From Neobacillus niacini (lineage in GTDB: Bacteria > Bacillota > Bacilli > Bacillales > Cytobacillaceae), in NCBI RefSeq assembly GCF_023715415.1, contig NZ_JAMBOB010000006.1, forward strand, positions 62,001-126,000: 64,000 bases of DNA, in the 5' to 3' direction. The first letter of the stretch is position 1, and the number at the start of each line of letters is the position of its first letter. This document shows positions 61,634-64,000 of the stretch, piece after piece. Under the pieces are notes generated by a model. It had not been told where the DNA came from, made no database searches, and saw nothing but the letters and a program-made list of their open reading frames with translations. The position numbers were made by a program, and so were the translations under genes.

Positions 61634-61819
61634 TTATATTTTCGGAAGCTCTCTTATTTCTGTTGCCATTTCATTTCCACACATTGGACAAAGCAAGTCG
61701 TCTGTTACAAACTCTTTTCGCATCCAGCCAATACAGGCATTGTCCATGCAAGAATAGATTTCGGTTTCAAGCATAATTACTTCAATTTCTTCATCCTTAG
61801 CCCTTTTACCATAAAAAAT
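61634..61819 (-). CDS. YdjO-like cold-inducible zinc-ribbon protein with apparent AUU start
   Basis: A 61-residue protein with EIYSCMDNACIGWMRKEF and CPMCGNEM, i.e. C24, C29, C44 and C47, and the ending RELPKI. This matches the cold-inducible YdjO family (C-x4-CNGWMR ... CPxC ... RxLPK). No ATG, GTG or TTG precedes the conserved part in frame. An ATT at 61819, eight bases after AAGGAGG, would give (M)FYGKR, which fits family N termini. The downstream ATG at residue 16 would leave a shorter protein without a good ribosome site. Confidence 0.7.
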   Translation of the reverse strand: MFYGKRAKDEEIEVIMLETEIYSCMDNACIGWMRKEFVTDDLLCPMCGNEMATEIRELPKI

Positions 61820-61920
61820 GGGAACCGCCTCCTTTTTTTATAGTATGTACCAAAAATGTCCTTTTCATTTGTTCAAAAGTAATCTTTACCATAAAACAAA
61901 ATTAGGAAGGAATATTTTAA

Positions 61921-62067
61921 ATGAAATCGAACGAAAAAAAAGTAACTGTAGTTGGAACCAATATCGAAGAGGTAAAGAGATTAAACAGCCAGTCAGGCTT
62001 AAGTTATAACCAAGTAAAACAGCTGCTTGCTGAAAAATACGCTAATAATCAGCAGCCTTCCAAGTAG
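61921..62067 (+). CDS. Small hypothetical protein (48 residues)
   Basis: A 48-residue basic protein with a VTVVGTNIEEVKRLNSQSGLSY stretch. The TNxxEVKxxNxQS part loosely recalls gamma-type spore protein repeats, but the rest differs, so I leave it unnamed. Ribosome site TAGGAAGGAAT. The stop codon lies within the terminator stem-loop CAGCCTTCC/GGAAGGCTG (62053-62075). Confidence 0.65.
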   Translation: MKSNEKKVTVVGTNIEEVKRLNSQSGLSYNQVKQLLAEKYANNQQPSK

Positions 62068-62079
62068 GAAGGCTGTTTC
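62053..62079 (+). terminator. Terminator overlapping the small-gene stop
   Basis: CAGCCTTCC pairs with GGAAGGCTG around a 5-base loop, followed by TTTCC. Confidence 0.7.
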
Positions 62080-62081
62080 CT

Positions 62082-64000
62082 TTATATATCTGTATAATCA
62101 ATGATTATCTCATTATCATGCCTTTTTGAAAGTATTTTACTTTTCTTCCTATTCTCTTTTGATTGAAAGATAATATCAAAATCATAATCGTCTGGATATA
62201 GTTCTTTAGCAGCGATATAGAGCTTTATCCTTTTGTGGTTGACGGATACTTTCTCTCCTTTGACCTGAATCAGATAATTTCCTTGTTGATCAGGACCACT
62301 ATACACAATCCCGAGTTCATTAGTTGGTGAAATCTTCACATTGTCCCCTTGTAAGAATTCAGGAATCTTATCCTCCCGTATAACGGCTTTTTTTCGGTTT
62401 TTGTATTTATTTACAATTACTTGTTTTTCTAATTCCTTCTGTTTCCAGAAATCTGTTTCTTTATTAGCATAGTTTTTATTTTCTTTATAAGTTACTTGAT
62501 GTGCTCTCTCTATAATTTTCGGATGAATCCCTAGTTTTAAAGCAATTGCAAATGCCTGACTCTCCCCTCCTCTTCCGATAGTAAGAGTGTACGTCGGACT
62601 AAGGGTCTCAATATCAAATTCCATCGACCCATTAATAAATCCTGGATGTTCTTGTGCAAACTCTTTTATTTCACTATAGTGGGTCGTAGCTAAAAGCATC
62701 GCTCCTTTATTGAATAGCTGCTCTAAAATTGCAGTCGCTAGTCCCATTCCTTCCCCTGGATCAGTTCCTGAACCAAGCTCATCGAGAAGAACTAAAGTCT
62801 GGTCATTTGTATTCTTAAGGATTTCAATAATATTGACTATCCGCGAACTAAATGTACTTAAATTTTCAGTAATACTTTGGCCGTCACCAATATCCACTAG
62901 GATACGTTGAAAGATATTTAGATTACTTTCTTCTGATGCTGGGATATGGAGACCGCACTGTACCATGAGAGTCAACAAACCTACCGTTTTTATACTTACA
63001 GTTTTTCCGCCCGTATTAGGTCCGGTTATCACTAGTGCATTTTGGCCAGCCTTCATTTCTAATGATAACGGAACGGCTTTATCATCAAGGAGAGGATGCT
63101 TAGCCTGAATTAATTTTATCTCCTGCTCATCATTAACCCTTACTTTAACACCATTAATAGAACGACTATATTTCGCCTTCGCAAACAAAAAGTCGTAATG
63201 GACCATTGTTTCAATGGCTAATACAATTTGCTGCTCTTTCTCTTCTACTAATCCGGTTAAATAGGACAAAACCTTTTGGACTTCGACATCTTCATCTGCA
63301 AACAGCCAGGTTAATTGTTCTTGGTAAACAGCAATTTCTTCAGGTTCAATAAATAATGTTGAACCTGAAGCAGAAGTATCTAAAACAGTTCCTTTAATTT
63401 TATTTCGATATTCCTTCTTAATTGGAATAACATATCTTCCATCTCTTTGACTGACAACATTCTCTTGTAGATACGTTTTATATTTGTTAGATCGAATCAA
63501 CTGCATCGTTTTTTCTTTTAGTCGCTCTTCATGAATGGCAATCTGTTTTCTAATTTTCAATAATTCTTTTGTTGCATAATCATCTACCCTTCCATTTCGA
63601 ATACAGCGAATAATTTCACCAGCAAGCTCCGGCAATTCCTCAATCACATCCACATATGAGGTTACTCTTGGAGCATAGTATTCCTTATCCTTCATGAATC
63701 TGCGCATTTTTCCGCAACACTCTAAGAAATCATAAAGCTTAGATAATTGGTCGGGTCGCAGTGCGATACCTTTGTTTAATTTAGATAATATTTGTTCCAT
63801 CCCTCCCAGACCATGAACTGGTACACTCGAGCTCTTCTTGAGTATTTCGACTGCTTCAGACACTTCATCCAGCCAAGCTTCAATTTGTTTTAGATGTGTA
63901 GATGGGGTAAGATTATTGATTTTTTCTTTCCCTTCATTCGTCAATGCAAATGCTGCTATTCTTTCTTTAATTTCTTGTACTTCCAAAACTTTAAACGTAT
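62082..64000 (-). CDS. MutS2-like protein without Smr domain (5' end outside window)
   Basis: At least 638 residues; the frame is open to the right edge and the N-terminal FKVLEVQEIK part suggests the true start lies just outside. It has the MutS2 layout: N-terminal helical core, clamp, and ATPase with Walker A GPNTGGKT, STFSSRIVNI and Walker B LVLLDELGSGTDPGEG. After the ATPase a short charged linker leads to a KOW-like beta region (DNVKISPTNELGIVYSG), then a unique basic tail. The C-terminal Smr nuclease domain of standard MutS2 (about 785 residues) is missing. Probably a second MutS2-type paralogue. Confidence 0.85.
   Translation of the reverse strand, partial: TFKVLEVQEIKERIAAFALTNEGKEKINNLTPSTHLKQIEAWLDEVSEAVEILKKSSSVPVHGLGGMEQILSKLNKGIALRPDQLSKLYDFLECCGKMRRFMKDKEYYAPRVTSYVDVIEELPELAGEIIRCIRNGRVDDYATKELLKIRKQIAIHEERLKEKTMQLIRSNKYKTYLQENVVSQRDGRYVIPIKKEYRNKIKGTVLDTSASGSTLFIEPEEIAVYQEQLTWLFADEDVEVQKVLSYLTGLVEEKEQQIVLAIETMVHYDFLFAKAKYSRSINGVKVRVNDEQEIKLIQAKHPLLDDKAVPLSLEMKAGQNALVITGPNTGGKTVSIKTVGLLTLMVQCGLHIPASEESNLNIFQRILVDIGDGQSITENLSTFSSRIVNIIEILKNTNDQTLVLLDELGSGTDPGEGMGLATAILEQLFNKGAMLLATTHYSEIKEFAQEHPGFINGSMEFDIETLSPTYTLTIGRGGESQAFAIALKLGIHPKIIERAHQVTYKENKNYANKETDFWKQKELEKQVIVNKYKNRKKAVIREDKIPEFLQGDNVKISPTNELGIVYSGPDQQGNYLIQVKGEKVSVNHKRIKLYIAAKELYPDDYDFDIIFQSKENRKKSKILSKRHDNEIIIDYTDI

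Noticed and set aside
1-64000. Prophage, insertion sequence, CRISPR or defence island
   Set aside because: No transposase, integrase, phage structural gene, terminal inverted repeat or spaced repeat array was found; base composition looks even throughout.

Overview
The window is chromosomal DNA of low to medium GC from a spore-forming Bacillaceae bacterium. Supporting signs are an SspH-type spore protein, a YjcZ-type sporulation protein, a seven-gene Mrp antiporter operon, a lipoteichoic acid synthase, class III aspartokinase, consistently strong AGGAGG-type ribosome binding sites and frequent UUG/GUG starts. I see no rRNA, tRNA, CRISPR array, prophage or insertion sequence.

Region 1 (1-27.5 kb, almost all minus strand) is a large catabolic island for an aromatic or N-heteroaromatic compound that I cannot name. 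An operon read from 7.87 kb to 0.05 kb encodes a cupin, a two-domain extradiol-type dioxygenase, an SDR protein, a ThDP enzyme, an aldehyde dehydrogenase, an aspartate-dehydrogenase-like protein and a Rieske oxygenase alpha subunit. Beside it are an MFS importer, two IclR regulators, an alpha/beta hydrolase, a nitrate/sulfonate/taurine-type ABC importer, a branched-chain-amino-acid-type ABC importer, a GntR regulator, a three-subunit molybdenum hydroxylase with CoxG, and the cofactor proteins XdhC and MocA. Six transcription units carry the same 20-bp palindrome (ATGTTTT-n6-AAAACAT type) about 10-30 bases after the inferred transcription start, with one extra upstream copy. I read this as one IclR-repressor regulon.

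Region 2 (27.6-38 kb) holds a small membrane protein, aspartokinase, a CoA-pyrophosphatase-type Nudix hydrolase, and a homogentisate pathway for tyrosine (HppD, a flavin reductase-like protein, an FAH-family hydrolase, HmgA) next to a TrpXYZ-like ABC importer.

Region 3 (38.2-46.4 kb) begins with a two-subunit heme-copper enzyme with a CuA subunit. Its catalytic subunit lacks the active-site tyrosine of oxygen reductases (Asn instead), so a CuA-type nitric oxide reductase is likely. The Mrp operon mrpABCDEFG follows on the other strand, with a hairpin in its leader.

Region 4 (46.7-51.1 kb) has small spore-related genes, an HD-domain protein and lipoteichoic acid synthase. Region 5 (51.1-60.4 kb) looks like anaerobic nitrogen-oxide metabolism: two NarK transporters, one fused to a PAS domain, each with an Fnr-type site near -42; a formate dehydrogenase read through an in-frame UGA that sits on the selenocysteine position and is followed by a SECIS-like hairpin; and a histidine kinase with three near-identical PAS repeats. 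Region 6 (60.4-64 kb) has a tandem duplication of a small zinc-ribbon gene, further small proteins including a YdjO-like gene that seems to start at AUU, and a MutS2 paralogue without an Smr domain that runs off the right edge.
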